From Streptomyces huasconensis (GTDB taxonomy: Bacteria > Actinomycetota > Actinomycetes > Streptomycetales > Streptomycetaceae), in contig RBWT01000014.1 of assembly GCA_004010275.1 (NCBI GenBank), forward strand, positions 1 to 64,000: DNA of 64,000 nt. The letters run 5' to 3'. Both the position numbers and the translations under genes were made by a program. Below the pieces are notes generated by a model. It searched no databases. It saw only the letters and a program-made list of their open reading frames with translations, and was not told the origin of the DNA. Shown one piece after another: positions 29,326-38,523 of this stretch (the first letter of the stretch is position 1; every line of letters starts with the position of its first letter).

Positions 29326-32002
29326 GTGCCCAGTGCAGTGCCAGCACGACAGAACACGGCAGCCGGCCCGGGAGGTGCCGCGAGGAGCGGGCAGGACGTG
29401 GCGGATCTCCACGAGCGGTACGTGGTGGACCTCCGGGACATCGACGAGACGCGGATCGCGGTGGTCGGCGGCAAGGGCGCGCACCTGGGCGGGCTGTCGC
29501 GGATCGAGGGCGTCCGCGTGCCGGACGGCTTCTGCGTGACGACGGACGCCTTCCGGCGGGCCATGGCGGACGTACCGTCGCTCGACGACCGGCTCGACCG
29601 TTGTCGCGCCTGGACCCGGAGGACCAGGAGGGGCTCCGCACGCTGAGCGCGGAGGTCCGCCGGATCATCGAAGAGGCTCCCGTCCCGGACGCTCTCGCGG
29701 CGGCCGTCACCCGCGCCCTGGCCCGGTTCGGCGGACAAGAGGCCTACGCCGTGCGGTCCAGCGCGACGGCGGAGGACCTGCCGACGGCCTCCTTCGCGGG
29801 TCAGCAGGACACCTACCTGAACATCGTGGGGGCGACGGCGATCCTGCGGCACATCAGCCGGTGCTGGGCCTCGCTGTTCACCGAGCGGGCCGTGACGTAC
29901 CGCCGGCGCAACGGCATCGACCACCGGGTGGTCCACATGGCCGTGGTCGTGCAGCGGATGGTCCTCCCGCGGGCGGCCGGCGTCCTGTTCACGGCCGACC
30001 CGGTCACGGGTGACCGCGAAGTCGCCACCGTTGACGCCGGCTTCGGTTTGGGCGAGGCCTTGGTCTCCGGTCTGGTGAACCCGGACGTCTACAAGGTGCG
30101 GCGCGGCGAGGTCGTCGACAGGAAGATCGCCGCCAAACAGCGTGCCGTACAGGCGCTGCCGAGCGGCGGTACGCGGGACGTGGCCGTCGACGCGCGGCGG
30201 CAGGAGGAGCCGGCGCTGACGGATGCCCAGGTCGTGGACCTCGTACGGCTCGGGCGGCGGATCGAAGCGCACTTCGGGCGGCCGCAGGACATCGAGTGGT
30301 GTCTGGCCGATGACGGCTTCCACATCGTCCAGAGCCGGCCGATCACCACGCTGTTCCCCGTTCCGGAGGCCGACGACGAGGAGAACCACGTCTACGTCTC
30401 CGTCGGCCACCAGCAGATGATGACCGACCCGATGAAGCCGCTGGGGCTCTCCATGTGGCAGCTGACGGCCATGGTCCCGATGCGGGCCGCAGGCGGCCGG
30501 CTGTTCGTCGACGTCACCCGGCGCCTGGCCTCGCCCGCGAGTCGCCCCGCCCTGCTGGACGCGGTGGGGAGAGCCGATCCGCTGATCAGGGACGCGCTGG
30601 AGACCGTCCTCGACCGCGAGGACTTCGTCCCGTCCCTCCCGGACGAGGGGCCCGCCGGTCCGCCCGCCGGCGCGCCCCCGCCCCTGTCGCCACCGATCCG
30701 GCCGTCGTCACCGAACTGATCGAGCGCAGCCGTGCCTCCCTCGCCGCCCTGGAGCGCGGCATCCGGGGCCTGACCGGGCTCGCGCTCTTCGACTTCCTGC
30801 TGGAGGCCTTCGAGGAGCACCGTCGCGTCCTCGGTGACCCGCTGAACATGCGGGCGATCATGGCGGGCATGGACGCCACGTGGTGGCTCAACGACAAGCT
30901 GCTGGAGTGGCTGGGCGAGAAGAACGCGGCCGACACGCTCACGCTGTCCGCCCCCGGCAACGTCACGTCGGAGATGGGGCTCGCGCTGCTCGACGTCGCG
31001 GACGCGGTCCGCCCGCACCCGGAAGTGGTGGCGTACCTCGAGGGCGTCGAGGACGACGACTTCCTGGACGGCCTCGCGAAGCTCCCGGGCGGGAGCGAGG
31101 CACGCGACGCCATCGAGACCTACCTCGACCGGTACGGCATGCGCTGCGTCGGCGAGATCGACATCACCAGGCCGCGGTGGCGCGAGCACCCCACGGCGCT
31201 CGTGCCCGTGATCCTCGACAACGTGCGGAACTTCGGGCCGGGCGCGGCCGAGCGGCGCTTCGAGCAAGGACGCCAGGAGGCCCTGCGGAAGGAGGAAGAC
31301 GTCCTGGCGCGCCTGCGGGCCCTGCCGGACGGGGAGCGGAAGGCCGACGAGACGAAACGGATGATCGACCGGGTGCGGACCTTCATCGGATACCGGGAGT
31401 ACCCCAAGTACGACATCGTCTGCCGCTCCTTCGTCTACAAGCGGGCCCTGCTGGCGGAGGCCGAGCGCCTCGTGCGGGCCGGCGTGCTCGCCGAGAAGGA
31501 GGACTCCTTCTACCTCACGTTCCAGGAGCTGCACGACGTCGTGCGCTCCGGGCAGGTGGACGAGCGGGTCATCCAGGAGCGCAAGGACGCGTTCCGCACG
31601 TATCAGACGCTCACCCCGCCCCGCGTGCTCACGTCGGACGGCGAGGCCCTCTCCGGGTCGTACCGGCGGGACGACGTGCCGGACGGTGCCCTGGTCGGCC
31701 TGCCGGTCTCCGTCGGGACCGTCGAGGGCAGGGCCCGCGTCGTCCTCGACATGGCGGACGCCGATCTGGAGCCGGACGACATCCTGGTCACGGCCTTCAC
31801 CGACCCCAGTTGGTCACCCCTGTTCGTCGCGATCAAGGGCCTGGTGACGGAGGTCGGCGGCGTGATGACGCATGGCGCGGTGATCGCCCGTGAGTACGGG
31901 TTGCCGGCCGTCGTCGGGGTGGAGCAGGCGACGCGGCTGATCCGCGACGGGCAGCGAATCCGCGTGCACGGAACCGACGGGTACGTCGAGATCCTGTCCT
32001 GA
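29326..32002 (+). CDS. rph: rifampin phosphotransferase (rifamycin-inactivating; two frameshifts)
   Basis: About 890 residues with the three RPH domains. ATP-binding domain: GGKGAHLGGLSRIEGVRVPDGFCVTTDAF, then YAVRSSATAEDLPTASFAGQQDTYLNI and DIEWCLADDGFHIVQSRPITT. Middle rifamycin-binding domain: YVSVGHQQMMTDPMKPLGLSMW...GNVTSEMGLALLDVADAV. Swivelling His domain: VGGVMTHGAVIAREYGLPAVVGVEQAT, with the phosphocarrier His in MTHG. It phosphorylates the rifamycin C21 hydroxyl using ATP with release of phosphate and AMP. GTG 29326 follows GAGGA. Frame changes near 29605 and 30700; all domains are conserved across them. The RAE just upstream supports the assignment over a plain PEP synthase. Confidence 0.92.
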
Positions 32003-32033
32003 CCGGCCCCGGGGGGCGCGGGCGGCGGTCACC

Positions 32034-32038
32034 ACGGG
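32034..32038. repeat. Target-site duplication, left copy (ACGGG)
   Basis: ACGGG directly precedes the left TG end of the transposon; the identical pentamer follows its right CA end at 59253-59257. Five bases is the duplication length of Tn7, Tn5053 and Mu. Confidence 0.88.
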
Positions 32039-32064
32039 TGTGACCACTGCCCGTTGATGTCACA
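32039..32064 (+). repeat. Left terminal inverted repeat of Tn7-like element
   Basis: Begins TGTGACCACTG and ends GTCACA; it matches the reverse complement of 59227-59252 at 20 of 26 positions. Confidence 0.88.
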
Positions 32065-32356
32065 CAAGCAAGTCTCTGACCTCCACATTTGCCAGATAGC
32101 TTGTTGACCGCGCCACTCGGCTTGCAGAGCTTTGTTGGCACATTCGTACGGGCCCCACCTGTCTGCATGAAGACACGTACCCCGCGCTAGCTCCACCGAC
32201 TCCACGTCGCACGATGCAGCTCGCGTAGACCCGGCGAGGACTTCAGGCATCCCAACCCCACAGGCAGGCGGGCAGCACCACGGGAGGTCAGGCTCCAGTC
32301 CCCCATGGACCATTGTTCGACCGGGGCCCCGAGCGGTGCGACCGCACGTGGCAGCA
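32065..32356. other. Left-end region with candidate transposase-binding repeats, no gene
   Basis: No convincing gene. Short repeats related to the terminal TTG-TCACA core recur: TTGTTGACC at 32101-32109 and TTTGTTGGCACATT at 32131-32144. The right end has the same TAGTTG(T/G)CAC motif twice. Spaced copies of this kind are expected for binding of a TnsB-type transposase. Confidence 0.5.
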
Positions 32357-34735
32357 TCAGGAGCCGTCGCGTGCAGAGGTCCGCCTATGTTCAGTGTCCG
32401 GTCCGAGCTGGGGCACGGTCCGAGGCAGGGCAACAGAGCGCAGTGCCCAGTGCTCGCGGAACTGTTCCAGGATCTTGCGGGCGCTGTGCGGGGATACGGT
32501 CATCTCCAGGCGTGCCTCGGCGAGGCGTTGGAGGTCGGCAGGTGCCTTCTCGGGGCCGGTGTAGGCGGCCTTGCGGGCGGCAAAGTTACGCCGGGCGAAC
32601 ACCTCCAGCAGCGTGCCGAGGAAGTACAGGTAGCAGGAGAACTCCTCCCAGCGCTGTGAGGGTTCGCCGGTGGGTTGGGAGTCCTCTGCGTGCGGGGGGT
32701 GTGCAGCGTGGGCCAGTTGTAAGATGCGCTGCTCGAGTTCGGGGTTCGCCCGGGTGGAATCCGCGTCCCGTATCAGCGTGATCAGGGTGTGCAGGTCGTG
32801 CACGGTCTGCGCGGACCCGGCGGAGTCGTCGTGGGCCAGCAGCGTGCGAAACCCAGAAAGTGTCTGTGCGACCTCCTCCCACAGGATGTCGCGGGCCAAG
32901 GCGGCCAGACCAGGTTGCTCGGTTCGTCGGTGGGTCTCTGTCACCTTGCGGGTGTAGCGGATGACGTCGCGAGGCAGTCCTCCGGCCAGTGCGTGGACGA
33001 GCGCCACAAAGGGATCTGTAAAACCTGGGACGCGGTTCTGCAGCAGCTGTCTGGATTCCTCCAGGGTGCGTGCCTCGATGACAAGGACGTCTTCCAGGGA
33101 ACTGTCGGTGACGTCGCGCGTGGGTAGTCCTCGGCGGATGAAGGCCGCCCCAACGTCTTCGGACACGGTCAGCACGAAGTAGACGCGCGGCACGTCGAAG
33201 ATCGCCTTGATCTCGGCAAGGAACGCCCGGGCTTGCTCAGTCGAGCCCAGCCGGTCGAGTTCGTCGATGCCAATGAAGACCTTCCAGTTGTCTTCGCTCT
33301 CGACGGCGCCGATGCGGGAGAGCAAGCTGCGAAACTCCCAGACCAGCTCCGGATAGGTGAAGGTGCGTGAACTGCGGCCCGTGGTGCGGCCGATCCCAAG
33401 GGTGAGTGCGCGGCCCGAGGCGCCCAGGGTCGTTGACGCCCCGACGGACTGGATCTGCTGCAGAAGACTGAGGTAGTTGTGGCAGTCGTGCACGAGGCGC
33501 CGAGTTGAGCGCCCGCTGAGCCAGCTTCTCGGGTTCGCCCGCCAGAGAAGGAGCAGACCCACCGCGATCACGACCAGGCGAGAGATGACAGGGTGTTCAT
33601 GCCAAATGGTCAGCGTCCAGCTCCGTACGTTCACCGCCCAGTCTGTGGCGGTCGGATGGACGGAGTGGTAGCTGCTGTAGGCGACGTCGCGAACTTCCTG
33701 CTGAATCGCGAGGACGAGCAGTCCAAGCCCCGTGAGCAGCAGCGCCCACCTGCGCGCCGAGTGGTACAGGCGTCGGGGCCGGTGGGCTGCGCGCGCTCGT
33801 GAGCGGAACAGAAACGGTGTACGCGGTCGGCGGCCGTACAAGGCGAGATAGTCGCGGCACACGGACTGGAACAGGGAGAGCAGAAACTCCTCGGGCCGGT
33901 AGTTCGCCGGCGTCTGGACGATGGTGTGGAAGTGCCAGGTGCGCCACCGGCCAAGCCGGCCCTCACATGCCTTCTTCAGCAGGGTGCTCTTCCCGACACC
34001 CCGCGGGCCGCAGATAGCGATCGCGCCGCCGCTCATCTGGTCGAGCTTGCGCTGCAAGGTGAGCTCGACCTGCGTCGACGTCCAGAACTTGGGATTGCCG
34101 GCGTCGATCAGACCTTCGTGGCTGTGAGCGACGAGCAGGGACTCGTGATCGGGCCCGAGCAACGCCGTCATCTCACGCCGCGCGATGGGCCCGATCGTCT
34201 GTTTCAGCTTGGCTTGCGCCCACCAGGCCAGGCGCACTTCGGTATCGACTGCCCGGACGGCCCACGGCAGCCAGTACGCGGCTGTCTGTATCTGGGCAAC
34301 GAGGTTGCTGCGCCTGCCGGGGTCCCGGAACTCCCGGACACTCCCGTAGCCCAGGGGCAGGACGAGGACAAGGACGGTCAGCCACCAGGGAATTCCGACT
34401 GCAGCATCGGCTATCCAATGTGCAAGGAACGCCACAAACACCCAGGGCAAGAACGGCGTCATCTGGCAGCGCTCGCTGGCTTCCTGGAGCCGCTGACGAT
34501 CGGTGTCGAGGCGGGCCGCCCGCAGACGCAGCAGAGGATAGCCGTGATTGGCGCGCAACACCTCGGAGATGATCCGGGGCTGATCGAAGGCCTGTATCAA
34601 CCGGTCCTGGGTGACCTCGGGGCGATCCAGGTTCAGGTACGCCTGGATCTCCGGGTGCTGGATCGATGACGTGACCGCGCGCTCGTACCAGGGCCGGATC
34701 CGACGGGGTTCCAGGTGCCAGATTCCGCTGGGCAT
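32357..34735 (-). CDS. membrane-bound KAP-type P-loop NTPase
   Basis: About 790 residues, intact. In the 805-residue numbering from an upstream ATG (34774): two membrane helices at about 108-145, Walker A GPRGVGKST at 256-263, two more helices at about 343-358 and 396-412 inserted inside the NTPase domain, and Walker B KVFIGIDELDRLG at about 498-510. Membrane segments inserted between Walker A and B, with a DELDR-type Walker B, are the KAP family hallmark. ATG 34735 is preferred because GAGGGAAGG precedes it. Some KAP NTPases occur in phage-defence or plasmid-exclusion loci. Divergent partner: the unknown protein at 34930. It is the first gene from the left end of the transposon. Confidence 0.75.
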   Translation of the reverse strand: MPSGIWHLEPRRIRPWYERAVTSSIQHPEIQAYLNLDRPEVTQDRLIQAFDQPRIISEVLRANHGYPLLRLRAARLDTDRQRLQEASERCQMTPFLPWVFVAFLAHWIADAAVGIPWWLTVLVLVLPLGYGSVREFRDPGRRSNLVAQIQTAAYWLPWAVRAVDTEVRLAWWAQAKLKQTIGPIARREMTALLGPDHESLLVAHSHEGLIDAGNPKFWTSTQVELTLQRKLDQMSGGAIAICGPRGVGKSTLLKKACEGRLGRWRTWHFHTIVQTPANYRPEEFLLSLFQSVCRDYLALYGRRPRTPFLFRSRARAAHRPRRLYHSARRWALLLTGLGLLVLAIQQEVRDVAYSSYHSVHPTATDWAVNVRSWTLTIWHEHPVISRLVVIAVGLLLLWRANPRSWLSGRSTRRLVHDCHNYLSLLQQIQSVGASTTLGASGRALTLGIGRTTGRSSRTFTYPELVWEFRSLLSRIGAVESEDNWKVFIGIDELDRLGSTEQARAFLAEIKAIFDVPRVYFVLTVSEDVGAAFIRRGLPTRDVTDSSLEDVLVIEARTLEESRQLLQNRVPGFTDPFVALVHALAGGLPRDVIRYTRKVTETHRRTEQPGLAALARDILWEEVAQTLSGFRTLLAHDDSAGSAQTVHDLHTLITLIRDADSTRANPELEQRILQLAHAAHPPHAEDSQPTGEPSQRWEEFSCYLYFLGTLLEVFARRNFAARKAAYTGPEKAPADLQRLAEARLEMTVSPHSARKILEQFREHWALRSVALPRTVPQLGPDTEHRRTSARDGS

Positions 34736-34929
34736 CCATGCCTTCCCTCGAGCAGCAACCAAATAGCGTGGCATCCCCCAGAGCGACCGCCGAGTGGACG
34801 ACTGCCCGACCCGGTGGGTGCGGCGTCACGAACGAGCCAGCATCGTACGAGCGCCACCCCTCAACTGGGTTTGTGCAACGGATTACTTGACTCAATGTCG
34901 CCGCCGGCGGCAGGTGATGGCGGTATTTC

Positions 34930-36609
34930 ATGGGGACTGTCCGTATGCGACGCCGTGACGGCTGCTCGCGGACCCCCGGGCACGGACGCTGCCCGCAGCC
35001 GCGGGGGTGGCGCATGCCATCCGCGCCAGTCGCGGAGACCCCCGCGGCACTGTCGAAACGTCAACTGCGCGAAGGAGACGGCAGATTGGCCGGGTTGCAC
35101 AGCGCGTTCCTACGCGAGCGAGAGGTGGAGAAGCTCCTGCAGCTTGCCCCAGGCGAGCTGGACCACCTGCTGGAGGAGGACGAAGACTTTCCTCGCGGGT
35201 CCAAGGTGCACGACAGCGACGTCGACTGGGCGCGGGGCAGGGAGGCCCACTGGCGGTGGGACGGCGGCCAGGTCTATGAATGGGCCGCCCGCTCAACCCG
35301 GTTCCGCGAGCGGGGCGCCGCGCTGCTCGACCCGACCCTGGAAACACGAGCGATCACCCCCGCGAAATGGGTCGGATTCCAGCCCACCTCACAGGGGCCG
35401 GCCATGGACTGGGAAACAGACCTTGGTGTCGTACGCCTCCTCTACACCACCCGCCCTGGCGCAGCTCGCGCCCTGACCGAAGAACTGACCGAGGAGGCCG
35501 GGGCCCAAGGCGTGATCACCGTGTGTGCCCTTTGGGGCGACATCGGATTCTCCGGCCCCGCGCTCGTCGCGGCCGACACGGCGCAGCCGTCCCTGGAATA
35601 CGAGGCCCAGTGGGGACGCGTCACCAAACTCATCGGACAACCACTGCCCTGGTGGCCGGGCCTGCTGCGCCGCGCTGACGTGATCAGCCAGTGGTCGCCC
35701 GGCGCACCCGTCACCATCGCCGACGTCCTGCCCGACGAACGGGAGGCCGTCTTGAGGCAGGCTGCATCGGTCTGGCGGCCGAGCGACGCCGCCCGGAACG
35801 CACTCACCGACTTGGCCAACTCCCTGCGAAATGAACGCATCAGCCGCGTCAACAGGGAAATAGACATCTTCGGCGAGGCCGGTGCACACCCCCAGGGCGA
35901 TCGACTGCTCGTCGCGGCCCGGCACCGCACGAAGGGCTATCCCCTGCCCCGCACAAACGACCGCGAGCTGCTCGCCGAGGGATGGCGCCACATCGCCTCC
36001 AGCCAACTTTTCGAAGCCTACGAGCCTCTGAGTATCGTGATGCACTGCGACCCCGGCCTCCTGCCGTTCGGCCCGCACGTCGAAGTGAGCGCCCATAGCC
36101 CGGCTGCGCGCCGATGGGCGCGGCAACTTTCACCGTGCGCCCCTACTGCCATGCACGCCATCCTTGCTGATGACGCTCAAGAGGTGACTTTCTACACCGA
36201 TTTCATGACGGGCATTCCCGTGGTCCGCAAGGGGACAGCCCATCGGGGCAAGTGGATCTTTCTGGCGCCATCGCGGCTGCCGGACCGAGCCCAACTCAGG
36301 TCGGTGATCCTGCAAGACACCGTGTGGGTGCGCACTGCGGATCGCTGGATCTACCCGGGACCGTGTACCTCCGCTGGCCACCTATGGTGGGGCCCCGGCG
36401 GAGGGGACCGGCCCACGGAGGCCGCCTGGGTCATCTCCCAGCTACTGGACGACGTCGGTAGCGAAGTGACTCTAGACGGCCACGGACGCCGTGCCCCCGA
36501 CGGCCTACGAAGGCTGCTCAACCAGCCTCTCAAGCCTGGCACCGAACTCATGCGAGCGGAACTTGAACAAGCAAGGGCACAACGGGCTGACGATGTCCTC
36601 GACTCCTAG
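34930..36609 (+). CDS. unknown 559-residue protein, divergent partner of KAP NTPase
   Basis: I do not recognise the family. It is intact, has no membrane helix or signal peptide, and has no obvious nuclease or NTPase motif. It is acidic and Trp-rich, with segments such as DVDWARGREAHWRWDGGQVYEWAARSTRFRERGAALL, VISQWSPGAPVTIADVLPDEREAVLRQAASVWRPSDAARNALTDLANSL and a C-terminal WVISQLLDDVGSEVTLDGHGRRAPDGLRRLLNQPLKPG. The start is uncertain: ATG 34930 lacks a ribosome site, while ATG 35014 follows GGGGGTGG. It shares a 194-bp divergent promoter gap with the membrane KAP NTPase, so the two may form one module (inference). Confidence 0.6.
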   Translation: MGTVRMRRRDGCSRTPGHGRCPQPRGWRMPSAPVAETPAALSKRQLREGDGRLAGLHSAFLREREVEKLLQLAPGELDHLLEEDEDFPRGSKVHDSDVDWARGREAHWRWDGGQVYEWAARSTRFRERGAALLDPTLETRAITPAKWVGFQPTSQGPAMDWETDLGVVRLLYTTRPGAARALTEELTEEAGAQGVITVCALWGDIGFSGPALVAADTAQPSLEYEAQWGRVTKLIGQPLPWWPGLLRRADVISQWSPGAPVTIADVLPDEREAVLRQAASVWRPSDAARNALTDLANSLRNERISRVNREIDIFGEAGAHPQGDRLLVAARHRTKGYPLPRTNDRELLAEGWRHIASSQLFEAYEPLSIVMHCDPGLLPFGPHVEVSAHSPAARRWARQLSPCAPTAMHAILADDAQEVTFYTDFMTGIPVVRKGTAHRGKWIFLAPSRLPDRAQLRSVILQDTVWVRTADRWIYPGPCTSAGHLWWGPGGGDRPTEAAWVISQLLDDVGSEVTLDGHGRRAPDGLRRLLNQPLKPGTELMRAELEQARAQRADDVLDS

Positions 36610-36661
36610 CTGGGCAGGCGAGAGCCGACCTCGTGAGGCGGGCTCTCTGCGGGGGCTGGGA

Positions 36662-36979
36662 TCAACGCAGGGCTGCCGAGATCCGGGATCGGAGCTGGGG
36701 GTCAATGATGTCGTCGATGTTGTGCCAGGAGGCGGCGGAGACTTCTTCGGTCTGCAGGTCACCGATGCCGGCGGTGGTGGGGACAGGAACCGGAAGTCGA
36801 AGTGCTGGTGGGCGGGTTCACCCTTGCCGGGGTTGGCGTCGATGGGGTGGATGTCAATGTGCAGCGGCATCTCGCCATCTGGGGCAATGACGTGCGGCTG
36901 GATACCGGTCTCCTCGGTCAGCTCGCGGAAAGCGGCCTGCAGAAGCGTCGGGTCCTCAGTCTCGAGATGGCCGCCGTTA
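36662..36979 (-). pseudogene. Nudix hydrolase 3' part, interrupted by IS630 element
   Basis: Only the part from the Nudix box onward remains: NGGHLETEDPTLLQAAFRELTEETGIQPHVIAPDGEMPLHIDIHPI, with the catalytic REL-EE cluster. The C-terminus HQHFDFRF continues after a frame change near 36790 to TTAGIGDLQTEEVSAASWHNIDDIIDPQLRSRISAALR, stop 36662. The N-terminal third is missing because an IS630 element begins at 36980; the first codons of the surviving open frame come from the IS inverted repeat. I could not find the missing part beyond 38135. Confidence 0.65.
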
Positions 36980-38133
36980 CTGACCTTGTCGGGGTGTTGT
37001 CGTAGGTCGTGACGGGTGATGATCCCTGCGGTAGGCCGGTGGTATGCGGTACGCACAGGGCGGCGGGCTGACCGCCGAACGGCAGCGCTTTCATGAACGA
37101 ATCCGGCTCGAGGCCGGTGAGCGGTTCGCGCGGGGCGAGAAGAACACGGTGATCGCGAAGGAATTGCGGGTGAGCGTGCGGTCGGTGGAGCGCTGGCGGC
37201 AGGCCTGACGCTAGGGCGGAACCGCCGCCCTGGCCTCCGCCGGGCCGCCGAAACTGCCCAAGCTGAGCGACGACCGGTTCGCCGAACTGGAGAAGGAGCT
37301 GGTCAAAGGCCCGGCCGAACACGGATGGGAGGACCAGCGCTGGACGCTGGCGAGAATCCGGGCACTGATCGCCTCCACCTTCGGCCTGCATGTCTCGCCG
37401 GCAGCGGTCGCCCGGCTGATGCACCGCCACGGCTGGTCCTGGCGGTCACCCGCCCGCCGGGCCGTGGAGCGTGACGAGCACGCGGTGGAACTGTGGAAGA
37501 AAGACGTGTGGCCGCAGGCGGAATGACTGCGGCGACGCTCGGGGCCTTCCTCGTCTTCGAGGACGAAGCGGGGTTCGGAATGACCCCGCCGAAGGCCCGC
37601 ACTTGGGGCCGGCGCGGCAGACGCCGGTGGTGCGGGTGCGCGTCCGGTCCTGGCGCCGCTACTCAATCGCCGCCCTGTGCTGTTACCGGCCGGGCGAGCC
37701 CTCCCGGCTGATCTTCCGGCCCCGCCGCCACCGCAAGCACCGCGGCACCGGACGCAACAGCTTCGCCTGGACCGACTACCGCGACCTCATCGTCCGCGCC
37801 CACATCCAGCTCCAGGTTCCCATCGTGCTGATTTGGGATAATTTCAACACCCACCGGGCGGCCGGAATGCGTAAGTACGCGGATGAGCACGACTGGCTCA
37901 CCATCATCCAACTGCCGCCCTACGCACCGGCCCTGAACCCGATCGAGGGCATCTAGTCGCTGCTGCGGCGCGGCCCGCTGGCCAATGTCGCCTTCAAAGA
38001 CGACGACCACCTCGAGTCCATCCTTCGCCGCGGCCTGCGGCACATCCAGCTTCGTCCCGACCTGATCGACGGTTGCCTGACCGAAACCGGACTCGACCTG
38101 CGTCCTCATCCGACAACACCCCGCCAAGCTCAG
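36980..38133 (+). mobile_element. IS630-family insertion sequence, decayed
   Basis: 23-bp inverted repeats (36980-37002 and 38111-38133, 21 matches; shared core CGGGGTGTTGTCG) are flanked by TA at 36978-36979 and 38134-38135. TA duplication is the IS630 hallmark. It encloses one broken transposase gene and is nested inside the Tn7-like element. Confidence 0.85.
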
Positions 38134-38136
38134 TAG
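37043..38136 (+). pseudogene. IS630-family transposase, frameshifted and with a nonsense codon
   Basis: N-terminal HTH: GLTAERQRFHERIRLEAGERFARGEKNTVIAKELRVSVRSVERWRQ, then an early stop at 37207. The second part (PKLPKLSDDRFAELEKELVKGPAEHGWEDQRWTLARIRALI...WRSPARRAVERDEHAVELWKKDVWPQ) and third part (LVFEDEAGFGM, the first catalytic Asp) are in other frames. Then IVLIWDNFNTH (second Asp) and LPPYAPALNPIEGI, with TAG at 37954 in place of the usual Trp after the catalytic Glu. The remaining frame runs on to 38136. Three frame changes plus a nonsense codon: inactive. Confidence 0.85.
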
Positions 38137-38523
38137 GAACAGTTCGTATGTCTCAGTTCCCCTCTTGTCTCACGAGCCGCCACGTTGGGCACCGGCTTGA
38201 TCGACTACAGCCTGAGCGGACGAATGTCTCAGCGACGACTTCGATTCGTTACTCGTTCGTTATCGTCACGTCTATCGGAGCCTCCACGATCAGCCCCTCT
38301 GTCCGCTGCCGCTGGAACGAGTAGCCCTGACGTGGCTCTTGGGTCCGGACGCCCGAGCCAAGTCCGCAAGCTAAACCCTTCCGCACAGACCTCGGGGCGA
38401 GTCGGCTTCTGGTGATGGAGCGTGCGGATCCACCTGGCCTCTTGATGAAAGGGTTCCGGGTGATATGCGTGCCATGTAAAGATCAGTGAGGCATGCGCCA
38501 GGGTGGTCAGGCTGGGGGGGAAG
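38137..38523. other. 387-bp gap with no supported gene
   Basis: A minus-strand frame is open over 38229-38591, but it shows no family likeness and runs into the start of the ABC-3C effector. The end nearest 38523 should hold the promoter of the ABC-3C operon; GGGGGG lies just before its ATG. Confidence 0.5.

Noticed and set aside
29326-32002. PEP synthase instead of rifampin phosphotransferase
   Set aside because: Order ATP-binding, middle, swivelling MTHG domain plus the exact RAE upstream fit RPH; the C-terminal PEP-binding barrel of PEP synthase is absent.
32029-32433. Minus-strand ORF of 134 codons at the left end
   Set aside because: It crosses the transposon boundary and the terminal repeat, overlaps the KAP gene end and shows no family features.
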